Positions 15,617 through 24,900 of a DNA stretch of 64,000 nucleotides are shown here, piece by piece. Numbering within the stretch: position 1 is the stretch's first letter; the number at the start of each line of letters is the position of its first letter. Location of the stretch: positions 14,373-78,372 of the forward strand of contig DJOD01000013.1 of assembly GCA_002437115.1 (NCBI GenBank). The letters run 5' to 3'. Source of the stretch: Prevotella sp. UBA6447. Its GTDB lineage: Bacteria > Bacteroidota > Bacteroidia > Bacteroidales > Bacteroidaceae. Under the pieces are notes generated by a model. It was not told the DNA's origin, searched no databases, and saw only the letters and a program-made list of their open reading frames with translations. A program made the position numbers and the translations under genes.

Positions 15617-17296
15617 TTACTTATTGAGATTAGCAAACTCGAGGTCGTACTCGGCATACAAGCGCAAAGCAGGGTTCTTCTTGATGGCGCTGTCAAGACG
15701 CTCCTGGGCAGTGGCGATATTGCCCTGACGGTTCTGCACGATGGCCATGAGGTAGTCGGTCATGGCATCGGGGTTCTTCTGCTCCTTCAAGGTAGCGACG
15801 GCCGCTGCATAGTCCTTGTTGAGGATTTGCGCCAGGGCAGCGCTGTTTGACGAACTACCCTCGAAATTCTTGACCGCCGTGGCATAGTTGCCCTGGGCAA
15901 TGTTGAGGTTGCCAAGCACCTCATTGAAGCCGTTGGCACCGATAGCGTTCGACAAGTTGCGCTCGGCATCGGCCAGACGACCGTTGTGCAGGTCGATGAG
16001 CGCGAGGTTTGCATAGCCCTCAGGAGCCTTCTTGTTCTTGGCAAAAGCCTGCTGCACATATTGCTTGGCAGCCTCCTCATCGCCCTTGTTGAAGGCCATC
16101 ACGGCGAGGTTGTTGAAGGCACGGTAGTCCTTGTCATAGAGCTCAGAGGTCTTCTTGTAGATGGCCTCCTTCTCGTTGGCGTCGTTGGTCAGCGTGGCAG
16201 CGTAGAGCAACTCATCGGGCGTGAGCTTGGCAGCATCAGCCTTGTACTGCGCCTTGATCTGCTCATCGTCGCGACCCACGGTCTCATAGTTGATGATCAG
16301 GCGACTGCGGCGCAGCTCGGGCAGGATGCCGTCGGCCAGCTCACGGAAGCCTTCGCTCATGTTGCGAATCTGGCGCTCGCGCTCTGCGGGATCCTTATAC
16401 ATCTCAAGCACGCGCAGGATAACATCCTTGTCTTGGATGTTGCTGGCCTGGACGAGACGCTTGAAGCCGTCCCAGTCTTGGGCTGTATAATGGGCATCGA
16501 CATTGGTGCCACGCAACTTGGCCGCTCTGAGCTGCTTGTCGACGTATGCTTGGCTTGTACTCTTGCGCTTGCCCGCGAGCTTGTCATTGAAGGTGAAGCC
16601 TCCCTCTGGTGAAGCGTAGGCGGCCACCTCGACGTTTCTCAGATTCAGCCCCTCGCGGTCGGCATTGATTTTCTTGAGCATCTCGACAAACTCCTTGACC
16701 GAGCCGTTCTTCAGCTCGCTCTTGCGGAGATTGGCTTGGTTGACGAGGAACTTGATGTTGGCCTCTACTTTCTGTGCCCTCACACGCTGGAACGTGTCGA
16801 CAGCAATGCATCCGCCTGCGTTGGCCAAGGTTTGCTTGTAAAGCTCGGCTGTGGCCAGCACGCCCGTAGCAACCTTCACGGCGGGCACGTTCATCTTCTT
16901 CTTGCCGATACGGGCATCGAAGGTGAGGTACATATCGCTCTTTTGCATCTCGGGCACATAGTCGAAGGAAGTCTTCATGGTGTAGCGCCCGCCCATCTTA
17001 TACGAGATAGACTGGTCGTTGCCCATGACCCGCTCACCCTGGAACGTGGCACCCTGTCCCTTGGCCACCTTGCCGTCTGCGTAACGCAACTCGGGAGTCA
17101 CGGTGACAACAGCCTTGGGCTTCATGTACTTCACGGGGAACACGCCATTGACCGTGGCAGGCACCTGACCGCCAACTGTCTCCAAAGGATTGGGCTCAAC
17201 AGTAAAATTGTCGGCCGAAAGAGGGCCCAACTTCGAGCACGACGATAAAGCGATTAATGAAAATAAGGATAAGGATAGAAAGGAATATTTACGCAT
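15617..17296 (-). CDS. TPR-repeat lipoprotein with OmpA-like mid-region
   Basis: 559-aa lipoprotein (lipobox LIALSSCSKL). Residues ~20-140 look beta-rich. Residues ~170-330 contain an OmpA-like VEVAAYASPEGG...LAGKRKSTSQAYV segment, where OmpA-type domains show the SPEG...N..LS..RA pattern. The C-terminal ~230 residues are tetratricopeptide repeats (FNNLAVMAFNKGDEEAAKQY, APEGYANLALIDLHNGRLAD). This layout is common among Bacteroidales envelope proteins, possibly a peptidoglycan-associated scaffold. It begins 20 nt after tRNA-Leu with no separate promoter visible, so it may be read from the tRNA promoter. Confidence 0.72.
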   Translation of the reverse strand: MRKYSFLSLSLFSLIALSSCSKLGPLSADNFTVEPNPLETVGGQVPATVNGVFPVKYMKPKAVVTVTPELRYADGKVAKGQGATFQGERVMGNDQSISYKMGGRYTMKTSFDYVPEMQKSDMYLTFDARIGKKKMNVPAVKVATGVLATAELYKQTLANAGGCIAVDTFQRVRAQKVEANIKFLVNQANLRKSELKNGSVKEFVEMLKKINADREGLNLRNVEVAAYASPEGGFTFNDKLAGKRKSTSQAYVDKQLRAAKLRGTNVDAHYTAQDWDGFKRLVQASNIQDKDVILRVLEMYKDPAERERQIRNMSEGFRELADGILPELRRSRLIINYETVGRDDEQIKAQYKADAAKLTPDELLYAATLTNDANEKEAIYKKTSELYDKDYRAFNNLAVMAFNKGDEEAAKQYVQQAFAKNKKAPEGYANLALIDLHNGRLADAERNLSNAIGANGFNEVLGNLNIAQGNYATAVKNFEGSSSNSAALAQILNKDYAAAVATLKEQKNPDAMTDYLMAIVQNRQGNIATAQERLDSAIKKNPALRLYAEYDLEFANLNK

Positions 17297-17316
17297 AATA
17301 ATACAGAATTACAATG

Positions 17317-17402
17317 TGCCGCGAGCGGGACTCGAACCCGCACAGCCATTACTGGCCAAGGGATTTTAAGTCCCTCGTGTCTACCAATTCCACCATTGCG
17401 GC
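17317..17402 (-). tRNA. tRNA-Leu (anticodon TAA)
   Basis: Class II tRNA of 86 nt including the discriminator A. Anticodon TAA at 17366-17368 sits in loop CTTAAAA between AGGGA and TCCCT. The T arm is GCGGG-ttcgagt-CCCGC. The acceptor stem GCCGCAA/TCGCGGC contains one A-C mismatch at the sixth pair. CCA is not encoded. Confidence 0.95.
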
Positions 17403-17429
17403 AAGCTGTTATCATTACGAAAAGAACAG

Positions 17430-17502
17430 AGCGGCAAACGGGATTCGAACCCGCGACCTCGACCTTGGCAAGGTCGCGCTCTACCAACTGAGCTATTGCC
17501 GC
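17430..17502 (-). tRNA. tRNA-Gly (anticodon GCC)
   Basis: 73 nt. Acceptor stem GCGGCAA/TTGCCGC with T as discriminator; anticodon GCC at 17467-17469 between GACCT and AGGTC-type arms; T arm CGGG-ttcgaat-CCCG. It lies 27 nt upstream of tRNA-Leu and is probably co-transcribed. Confidence 0.96.
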
Positions 17503-17516
17503 GAAAACCACTTATG

Positions 17517-17547
17517 CAAAGGTAAGCCTAAAATTCTGAAAACCCAA
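17517..17547 (-). promoter_or_regulatory. Promoter for the tRNA-Gly/tRNA-Leu (and perhaps lipoprotein) unit
   Basis: TTG (17545-17547), 20-nt spacer, TACCTTTG (17517-17524), 14 nt before the tRNA-Gly 5' end. Confidence 0.65.
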
Positions 17548-17675
17548 GAAAATTAATTGTTTTTTAGTTTTTCCTTGCGTAAAAATCCTTTGTTTTGCCG
17601 TCGAGAAGGCTCTTGAGGCTGTCCTTCGCGGCCTTACTTGGCCTAAACAATGGCTTAACGAACGTGTTTCTTTGG

Positions 17676-17878
17676 CTTCAAGGTGGGTACTATAAATTAG
17701 CTTTGTCAGATTTTGTGGCTCTTTTTGAGGTCATAGTGTCAGTGAGTGAGGGAGTATAGCGGGCTATATGACCGAATGAACTGGCGCTATGAACCAAAAA
17801 GAGGCCAAAAGATGGCAAAACATAACCCCAACTGTGACTTGTTACCTAAAGGCGGTAATTTATAGAACCCACCTCAAG
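17676..17878. repeat. ~200-bp imperfect palindromic intergenic element (MITE-like)
   Basis: The left arm starting at 17676 (CTTCAAGGTGGGTACTATAA) is a near-perfect reverse complement of the right arm ending at 17878 (TTATAGAACCCACCTCAAG). Pairing resumes inside: GGCTCTTTTTGAGGTCATAG on the left against CTATGAACCAAAAAGAGGCC on the right. The centre holds TATAGC-GG-GCTATA (17755-17768). No real gene lies inside. Such symmetry suggests a miniature mobile element or a long RNA hairpin. The flanks at 17548-17675 and 17879-17950 hold no gene. Confidence 0.7.
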
Positions 17879-17950
17879 AGTAAAGAGAATGAGAATCGCA
17901 AGCCTTCGCCCTGGGATTCTGTAACCAATTTCGCAAGCCTTCGGAAACCG

Positions 17951-18523
17951 CTAATTTCCTATTTGAACGCTCTCACCTGGAACATACGTGACATTGTAAC
18001 GAAGGAGGCTGTGACCTTCTGCGCCATTGAGAATGTTGCCCGTTTCGAGTGAATAAGTACGCTGGCACGAGGCGCATTTCACCTGGGTGTTGTTGTCAGT
18101 CCATCGGAGAAGGTACTTGGAGCTGGAGCTGACGGTGCAGTTGGGGCACATGGCATCCCACGACACATAGCCGTTGAAGTTGGTGCGGCCAAGGAGCACA
18201 GCCCCCATCGACCCGCCGGCTCCCATGTAAATGCCACTTGCGAAGGCATAGTTCTCGAGATCATTGGTGAGGCGGTTGCTCTCGGTATGGCCCTGACGGT
18301 CCACCACGTTGACCAGGTAGGCCCCTCCCCCACCCTGCACACCAACGCTGACGCGCACAAACTCGTTGTAACCGCTCAGCGCGCTGACCACCATGCTGGT
18401 GGGGTGCCACTGGGTGTAGAACTTGAAACGGCAGGGGTAACGGCGACTGATCGGGTCGCTGGCACAGCCCGCAAGCAGAACTACGAACAACCCGACGATG
18501 ACTGCAAATGACCTTGTCTTCAT
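17951..18523 (-). CDS. Rieske-fold-like lipoprotein with four-cysteine metal site
   Basis: 190-aa lipoprotein from the ATG at 18523 (lipobox VLLAGCASDP). The C-terminal half holds DAMCPNC and, ~20 residues later, VKCASCQRTYSLETGN, followed by SLLRYNVTYV. This is the order found in Bacteroidales Rieske-like proteins, but the two His ligands of a true Rieske 2Fe-2S centre are replaced by Cys, so the site has four Cys. It may therefore bind zinc or a different Fe-S centre. It lies 35 nt after argH, as the last gene of the pyrE-argH unit. Role unknown. Confidence 0.6.
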   Translation of the reverse strand: MKTRSFAVIVGLFVVLLAGCASDPISRRYPCRFKFYTQWHPTSMVVSALSGYNEFVRVSVGVQGGGGAYLVNVVDRQGHTESNRLTNDLENYAFASGIYMGAGGSMGAVLLGRTNFNGYVSWDAMCPNCTVSSSSKYLLRWTDNNTQVKCASCQRTYSLETGNILNGAEGHSLLRYNVTYVPGESVQIGN

Positions 18524-18558
18524 GACACCTTGACTTTTAGAAAGGACGTCAGCGAAAT

Positions 18559-19896
18559 TCACTTCAGAAGAATAGCCTCAGCTTGACGCACCCGCTCAAA
18601 GCCAAACTCGCCAAGGGTATGGCTCATGAGTTCCTCTATCTTGTCGTTGCAGAGGTTACCTATGGAACCCTCATGTGTGTGGTGGATGCGCTTGTCAGCA
18701 TGGAAGGTGCCCGCCTCTATCTCAAGGCCCACCTTCTTGTAAGCGTCGCGGAAAGGCATTCCGGCTGCCGCGAGGCGGTTTACCTCCTCAACAGAGAACA
18801 TCGGGTCGTACATCGGATTGTCGAGGATATGCTCGTTGACGGCCATCTTGTTGATGATGTAGGCCGTCATCTGCAAGCAGTCCTTGAGCTCGCCAAAGGC
18901 GGGAAGGAACACTTCCTTGATGATTTGCAAGTCGCGGAAATAACCCACAGGCAGGTTGTTCATGATGAGCATGATTTGCTGAGGCAGGCTTTGGAGCTTG
19001 TTGCTCTTGGCGCGAATGAGCTCGAAAACGTCGGGATTCTTCTTGTGGGGCATGATGCTCGAACCCGTCGTACACTCCTTGGGCAGTTTGACGAACTGGA
19101 AGTTCTGGCTGTTGAAGAGGCAAGCGTCGTAAGCCAGCTTGGCAAGCGTGCCAGCCACAGTAGCCATGGCAAAGGCCACATTGCGCTCCATCTTACCACG
19201 CCCCATTTGCGCGTAGACCACGTTGTAGTCCATGGAGTCGAAGCCAAGGAGCCGCGTGGTCATCGTGCGGTTGAGCGGGAACGAAGACCCATAGCCGGCG
19301 GCCGACCCAAGGGGATTGCGGTTGGTCATGCGGTAGGCGGCCAGGAGATAGAGCATATCGTCGGCAAGGCTTTCCGCGTAGGCGCCAAACCAAAGGCCGA
19401 AGCTGGAGGGCATGGCAATCTGCAGGTGAGTGTAGCCTGGCATGAGCACGTCCTTGTAGCGGTTGCTCTTCTGGATGAGCTCGTCAAAGAGCACCTTGAC
19501 CAGCTCGACCACGTCCATCAGCTCATGGCGAGTGAAGAGTTTCAGGTCGACAAGCACCTGGTCGTTGCGCGACCGGCCGCTGTGGATTTTCTTGCCCATG
19601 TCGCCGAGCTTGCGCGTGAGCATGAGCTCCACCTGGGAGTGGACATCCTCCACGCCGTCCTCGATGACGAATCGCCCCTCTTCGCAGGTGCGGTAGATGG
19701 CCTTCAACTCGGCCAAGAGCTGTGTGAGCTCACCCTTCTCAAGCAGCCCGATGCTCTCAAGCATGGTGATGTGCGCCATGGATCCGAGCACGTCATACTT
19801 GGCCAGGTAGAGATCCATCTCTCGGTCGCGGCCAACCGTGAAACGCTCTATTTCCTTGTTGACCTCAAAATTCTTCTCCCAAAGTTTGTTCGACAT
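18559..19896 (-). CDS. argH: Argininosuccinate lyase
   Basis: Cleaves argininosuccinate to arginine and fumarate, the last step of arginine synthesis. The superfamily signature GSSIMPHKKNPD is present (near DNA 19050), with SGRSRNDQVLVDL and PGYTHLQIAMPSSFGLW upstream. The 445-aa length and MSNKLWEKNFEVN start are standard. It starts 28 nt after the SRPBCC gene; argG is not in the window. Confidence 0.97.
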   Translation of the reverse strand: MSNKLWEKNFEVNKEIERFTVGRDREMDLYLAKYDVLGSMAHITMLESIGLLEKGELTQLLAELKAIYRTCEEGRFVIEDGVEDVHSQVELMLTRKLGDMGKKIHSGRSRNDQVLVDLKLFTRHELMDVVELVKVLFDELIQKSNRYKDVLMPGYTHLQIAMPSSFGLWFGAYAESLADDMLYLLAAYRMTNRNPLGSAAGYGSSFPLNRTMTTRLLGFDSMDYNVVYAQMGRGKMERNVAFAMATVAGTLAKLAYDACLFNSQNFQFVKLPKECTTGSSIMPHKKNPDVFELIRAKSNKLQSLPQQIMLIMNNLPVGYFRDLQIIKEVFLPAFGELKDCLQMTAYIINKMAVNEHILDNPMYDPMFSVEEVNRLAAAGMPFRDAYKKVGLEIEAGTFHADKRIHHTHEGSIGNLCNDKIEELMSHTLGEFGFERVRQAEAILLK

Positions 19897-19924
19897 AATC
19901 TGCGTGTTACTTGAGTCGTGATGT

Positions 19925-20335
19925 TTAATACTTGATCATCTGCAAGGCATCGGCAATGCGCTCAATTCCTTCCTGCAGGGGCTTCTTCACCATGCCACCC
20001 ACAAAGGGATTGACATCAGCCTTGATGGTGAGCTTCATCTTGCTGGTGGTGTCGGTGACGGGCAACACCTGTATCCAGAAATTGAAAGGCAGTGGGCTCT
20101 CGCGAGTCTCAAATTTGATTTCCTTGGGCTCCTCACGCCCAACGATGACAAGCTTGACGCTACCCATCGCGGTAGACACGGAAATGCTGTCGGTATCGAA
20201 GCTGAGGTCTTTCACCTTGTCCTCAGGTATCATGCCTTTCACCTTGTCAATATTGCTGAGATCACTCAGCATCTTATAGACCGCCTGCTGCGGATAACCA
20301 ATCTGTCGGATTGTGCTTTCTATCTTCATCTTCAC
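19925..20335 (-). CDS. SRPBCC/START-like ligand-binding fold protein
   Basis: 136-aa cytoplasmic protein without signal or membrane segment. The pattern of an N-terminal strand (IESTIRQIGYPQQAVYKMLSD), central strands and a long C-terminal helix (LQEGIERIADALQMIKY) is that of the polyketide-cyclase/START helix-grip fold. It is widely conserved in Bacteroidales between pyrE and other housekeeping genes, but no ligand is known from the sequence. It lies 98 nt after pyrE and 28 nt before argH. Confidence 0.8.
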   Translation of the reverse strand: MKMKIESTIRQIGYPQQAVYKMLSDLSNIDKVKGMIPEDKVKDLSFDTDSISVSTAMGSVKLVIVGREEPKEIKFETRESPLPFNFWIQVLPVTDTTSKMKLTIKADVNPFVGGMVKKPLQEGIERIADALQMIKY

Positions 20336-20433
20336 AAGTCGTTGTTACGGGTGAGGGCGCCAAGTGTGCGCACGACAATGAGAGGAGCGCACGGCCTACG
20401 CCCACACACCTTTGCTAAATGTGCCTCTCAGCC

Positions 20434-21084
20434 TTACTCAGCTGCGGCCGCCGGCGCCTGCCATTGGGCAGGGTTCTTGCGCCATTCCTTGAGCACCTCG
20501 ATGTCTTCCTTCGACACATAGCCCGTCTCAGCGGCTATCTCGATGGTGTGTTCGTAGTCGCCCAGGGTGACGAGCTTCAGCCCAGCCTTCTCAAAGGCCT
20601 CCTGGGCCACTGGGAACCCATAGGTGTAACTGGCCACCATGCCCACTACCTCAAAGCCAGCCTCACGCAAGGCATCGACAGCCTTGAGCGAGCTGCTTCC
20701 TGTGGAGATGAGGTCTTCTACGACCACCACCTTGGCGCCCTTGGGCAAACGTCCCTCAATCTGGTTCTTCGTTCCGTGGTCCTTGGGTTTCGGGCGCACG
20801 TAGGCATAAGGCAGTTGCAGCTCGTCGGCCACGAGCGCGCCTTGCGCAATGGCGCCCGTCGCCACCCCAGCCACAGCCGTGGCCTCGGGGAAGTTCTCAT
20901 GGATGGCATGGCAAAGCTCGAGCTTGACAAACGAGCGCACGTCGGGATACGACAGCGCAATGCGGTTGTCGGTATAGATGGGCGAGTGCCATCCCGATGC
21001 CCAGGTGAATGGATTGTTGGGCTGCAACTTGATGGCTTTGATGCGCAGCAGCTTCTCTGCGAACGCGTGTTTCAGATGACTCAT
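20434..21084 (-). CDS. pyrE: Orotate phosphoribosyltransferase
   Basis: Converts orotate and PRPP to OMP in pyrimidine synthesis. The PRPP-binding loop VVVVEDLISTGSSSLKAV is intact and the substrate loop region AYVRPKPKDHGTKNQIEG is typical. At 216 aa the length is standard, with a short Ala/Pro/Gln-rich C-terminal extension. It is the first gene of the apparent pyrE-SRPBCC-argH-lipoprotein unit behind a near-consensus promoter. Confidence 0.96.
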   Translation of the reverse strand: MSHLKHAFAEKLLRIKAIKLQPNNPFTWASGWHSPIYTDNRIALSYPDVRSFVKLELCHAIHENFPEATAVAGVATGAIAQGALVADELQLPYAYVRPKPKDHGTKNQIEGRLPKGAKVVVVEDLISTGSSSLKAVDALREAGFEVVGMVASYTYGFPVAQEAFEKAGLKLVTLGDYEHTIEIAAETGYVSKEDIEVLKEWRKNPAQWQAPAAAAE

Positions 21085-21107
21085 AATCTTTTGGTATTAA
21101 TCTGCCA

Positions 21108-21139
21108 CAAAGTTACGGCAAAAACACGACAATCGCAAA
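21108..21139 (-). promoter_or_regulatory. Promoter for pyrE
   Basis: TTTG (21136-21139), 20-nt spacer, TAACTTTG (21108-21115); both boxes exact. Confidence 0.75.
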
Positions 21140-21260
21140 CGATTTTCGGATTTCGCTCGCGAAAAAGTGTGCGGAAGGTAAAAGCTGCCTGCAACTTCCG
21201 GATTCAAGCGCTCGCGCCATGTGGCATGGCAAGACCGCCACGCCCACACGTCCCACAAGC

Positions 21261-21722
21261 TCACTTCCGCTTTTTCAGCACATAAAGCTTCGCAGTTTCA
21301 CCTTCCGGCTCATTGCCCAGCGAGTCGGTAAGAATAACACTGTCGCCATCCTTCACCTTCAGGAAAGTGTGCTCGCCACTGGAAGGGCGCACGAGCATCA
21401 GCACACTATCGCCCATCACTTTGTAAACACCGCTTGCCTCATCGTGGCCGTCCTTTCTGCCCTCCATGTCTTGCTGCCATTGGTAAGTGCTGTCGGCCTT
21501 GATCGTGACGACCGTTTTGAGACCTGGGCCATCAGCTGCCGGAATTGTTCCCTCGTAGGTGCCGGCCACAACGTCCAAGTTGAGACTCCCACCGGCTTGG
21601 GCCGTCGTGTCTGCCACCTGGGTGGAGTCGGCATCAGCAGCCGACGGAACCTTATTCTTTCCAGAGCAAGAAGCCACAAGTGCGGCTGTTGCCATTGCCA
21701 AAATCATCAAGTTCTTTTTCAT
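21261..21722 (-). CDS. NlpE-like lipoprotein
   Basis: 153-aa lipoprotein from the ATG at 21722 (lipobox ALVASCSGKN). After a Ser/Ala/Asp linker, GTYEGTIPAADGPGLKTVVT is the NlpE N-terminal motif, in which the usual PCADCPG is replaced by PAADGPG; both metal-type cysteines are lost. The rest is an eight-strand lipocalin-like barrel ending AKLYVLKKRK. Family members sense envelope stress in enterobacteria, but in Bacteroidales the role is unknown. Confidence 0.7.
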   Translation of the reverse strand: MKKNLMILAMATAALVASCSGKNKVPSAADADSTQVADTTAQAGGSLNLDVVAGTYEGTIPAADGPGLKTVVTIKADSTYQWQQDMEGRKDGHDEASGVYKVMGDSVLMLVRPSSGEHTFLKVKDGDSVILTDSLGNEPEGETAKLYVLKKRK

Positions 21723-21863
21723 TTCTTTTCGCATTAATGTTGTGCATGTTCAAGTTTACAACTGAGAAGAACACCTTTAGACCATTCTCAACATGAGGGT
21801 TCATAGGGACTTTCCACACCTCAGCGTTCCAGCTCACATGACAATCATGTTGCTATGCACCTG

Positions 21864-21871
21864 CAAATGTA
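21864..21871 (-). promoter_or_regulatory. -7 element for the NlpE-like gene
   Basis: TACATTTG on the minus strand, ~140 nt upstream of the start at 21722. Confidence 0.45.
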
Positions 21872-21927
21872 CAAAAAAGATTTTTTCAAGCACATGAAAT
21901 CACGGGGAAATCTGCTAAACTGATTGC

Positions 21928-24900
21928 TTACTTAAACTCGCCAGGCTTCTTGCCAAACTGCTTGGTGAAACACTTGGTGAAATAGCTGGGCGACGAGAAT
22001 CCCACCATGTAGCTTACCTCATTGACACGATACTTGCCCTCGCGCAAAAGCTGTGCGGCCCGCTTGAGGCGGACGACCTGTATCAGCTCGTTGGGTGTCA
22101 CGTCGGTAATGGCCTTCACCTTGGCGAAAAGCCCCGACCGGCTCATGTTGAGCTGTTCGGCAAGATAGTTGACGCTCAGTTCCTTGCTGTCAATGTGGTC
22201 TTCGATGATTTTCGTCATCTGCTGCAGCAGTTCGCTGTCAATGGGCGAGGGCTCCATATCGTTGACCGTGGCCTCTGGCGTTGTCGAGAACTTTAGGAAA
22301 AGTCGGTGACGCATGTCGAGCATGTTGCGAATACAGGCTTGCAGGTATTCCATGGAGAAAGGCTTCTCAATGTAAGCGTCGGCACCACAATTCATGCTCT
22401 CGGTCTTCGTGGCATTGTCGGTCTTGGCAGTGAGCATCACGAATGGAATATGGCTGTATCGGCGGTCGGCCCTGACACGACGGCACAGCTCAGCCCCGTC
22501 CATGACAGGCATCATCCAGTCGGAAATAATCAAGGCGACGGGATTGGCACGCAGCTTTGCGAGCGCATCCTCGCCCTGCTGCGCCGTGACCACGGTATAG
22601 GCATCGCGGAAGTTATCGGTGAGGAAGTGGAGCATGTCCTCATTGTCGTCCACAATAAGGAGGTAGGGATGGTCGGTGGGAGGCGATGGAACGGCGGGTG
22701 CCTGAGGAGCATTGGGGGTATTGGGCATAATGGGCTTATTACGCCTATTGAGCTTTGTGGACGGGGTTGGTTCATTCTTCTCCTCAAGTTCACTGGCAGC
22801 AGTCGTCGCTTGGCGGGTAGGCAGCACTACCGTGAACGTGGCGCCACGCCCCACCTGCGAGGCCACACTGACCGTGCCCCCGTGCAACTTCACTATCGTC
22901 TCTACAATCGACAGGCCGATGCCCGTGCCTGGCTTGTTGTCGTGGGCCTGGTAAAACGCACCGAAAATCTTCTTTTGTTCAGAAGGACTGATACCCACGC
23001 CATCATCGGCGACGGTGATGGTGAACGACTGACCGTCGGCCGTCGGCTGGCAACGAAGATCCACCTGTGAGCGGCTGTACTTCGTGGCATTGGTCATGAG
23101 GTTGCTGATGACCTTGGTGACCGCCTCCGCATCGACCACCGCCACAAACTGCTCAGGCGGGTAAGTGACCGTGAAGCGAGTGCCCTTCTGCTCCAAGGTG
23201 GGTGCGAAACGCTCGGCTACGGCATGCACGATATCATAGACGTTGCTCTCAGCAAAGCGCAACTCCAGCCCTGCCTGCTGCACCTTATTGAAATCGAGCA
23301 ACTGGTTGACAAGCTCCAGCAGCCGGTGGGCGTTGCGATCGATCATCTTCAGATTGTCGCCGTCGGCAGCGAGCACGGTGTCGTTCGGATGGTCGGCCAC
23401 GTGCCGCATGAGCTTCTCCAGTGGGCCGATGATGAGCGACACGGGCGTGCGTATCTCATGGGCTATCATGGTAAAGAAGCGCAAACGTGCCTCCTTCACC
23501 TCCAAGTTCTTGCGCTCGTTGAGTCGCCGAATCTCGGCGCGATGGCGGCGGTCGGCGGCCTTGAGCCGCAGGTGGAGGTAAAACCAGATGGCACCGGCTA
23601 CGAGCAACAGGTAGAAGACGCGAGCGGGCCAGCTCCACCACAAGGGAGGGTGCACCACCACGGTGAGCCGCGCCTCCTCGCGCGACCACACGCCGTCGCT
23701 GTTGGTGGCACGCACTCGAAAGGTGTAGGTGCCAGCGGGCAGGTTGGTATAGGTTGCCGTGGGCGTCGAAGTGTAGTTCCACTTTTTGTCGAACCCATCG
23801 AGCATGTAGGCGTAACGGTTCTTCTCGGGCGAGCAATAGCTGAGCGATGCGAAGTGGATGGTAAACATATCATCGCCAGCATAGACGTTGAGTTCCGACG
23901 CATAGGGAAGCGCGGCTGGCAAACGGTCGGTGCCAGCCACGACAGGCTGGCCGAAGATGTCGAGGCGCGTGATGACCACAGGCGCCTCATGGGTGTTGAC
24001 CTTCACTTGGTAAGGGTAAAAACACGTGAAGCCATGGGTAGACCCGAAATAGACACAACCGTCTGAGGCCTTGAGGGCAGAGGACGCGCCAAACTGCTCG
24101 CCTATGATACCGTCGTAACGATTGAATATCTGCAGGCCATCGGTCGGCGAATACTTGAGGATGCCCTGGTCGGAGGAGAGCCAAAGGGCACCAGCGGCCT
24201 CCACGATGGCGTTGATGTTACGAACGGGCCGCCCCATGTCAATCGACTCAAAGCGGTCAGCTGCGGCACGCCATTCATAGACGCCCTGAGCTGATGCCAC
24301 CAGCAAGCGGCCATCATGAGTCACGCAGAGATCGCGTGGTTGGCACACGACAGACGACTGGTTAGACAATGATGGGTAATGGGACCAGTGACCCTTGGCA
24401 TCAAGGCACCACAGGCCTTCGTTCTGCGCAGCAAACCAGACGTTGCCACGCTGGTCTTCCACGATGTCGAGCGTGAGCGACCCGAACTTCCTGACGCGGC
24501 GGAACGTTCCCTTGGACGGGTTGGCAAGAAACACACCATCGATGGTGCCCACCCAAAGACGCCCCCGGCGGTCGCGACAAAACGAGTAGGTGCTCGATGG
24601 CGCGCCAGCCACGGGCTTCACCTCGCCCGTGACGGTGTTCATGCTGAGTATGCCCTGGGTATAGGTGCCTATCCACAGGTTGTCGCCCATGGGCAAGAAG
24701 GCATGTGCGTTGACCGTTGCCAGCCGCTGCCGGGCAGGAAAGGCCACCATTTGGCCGATCGACGGGTCGTAGCAGTCGACGCCCCCATCGTCGGAGGCCA
24801 CCCAGATGCGGTGGCGACTGTCCTCACAGAAGCGCGACACGACATTGCCGTGCAAGAGTGGTGACGTCTCGGGAACGAACGAACGGAAACGGCTGCCCAT

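Noticed and set aside
17789..18052. 87-codon plus-strand frame in the palindromic element
   Set aside because: It spans the palindrome and overlaps the Rieske-like gene end in antisense. Its sequence follows from the repeat, not from coding selection.
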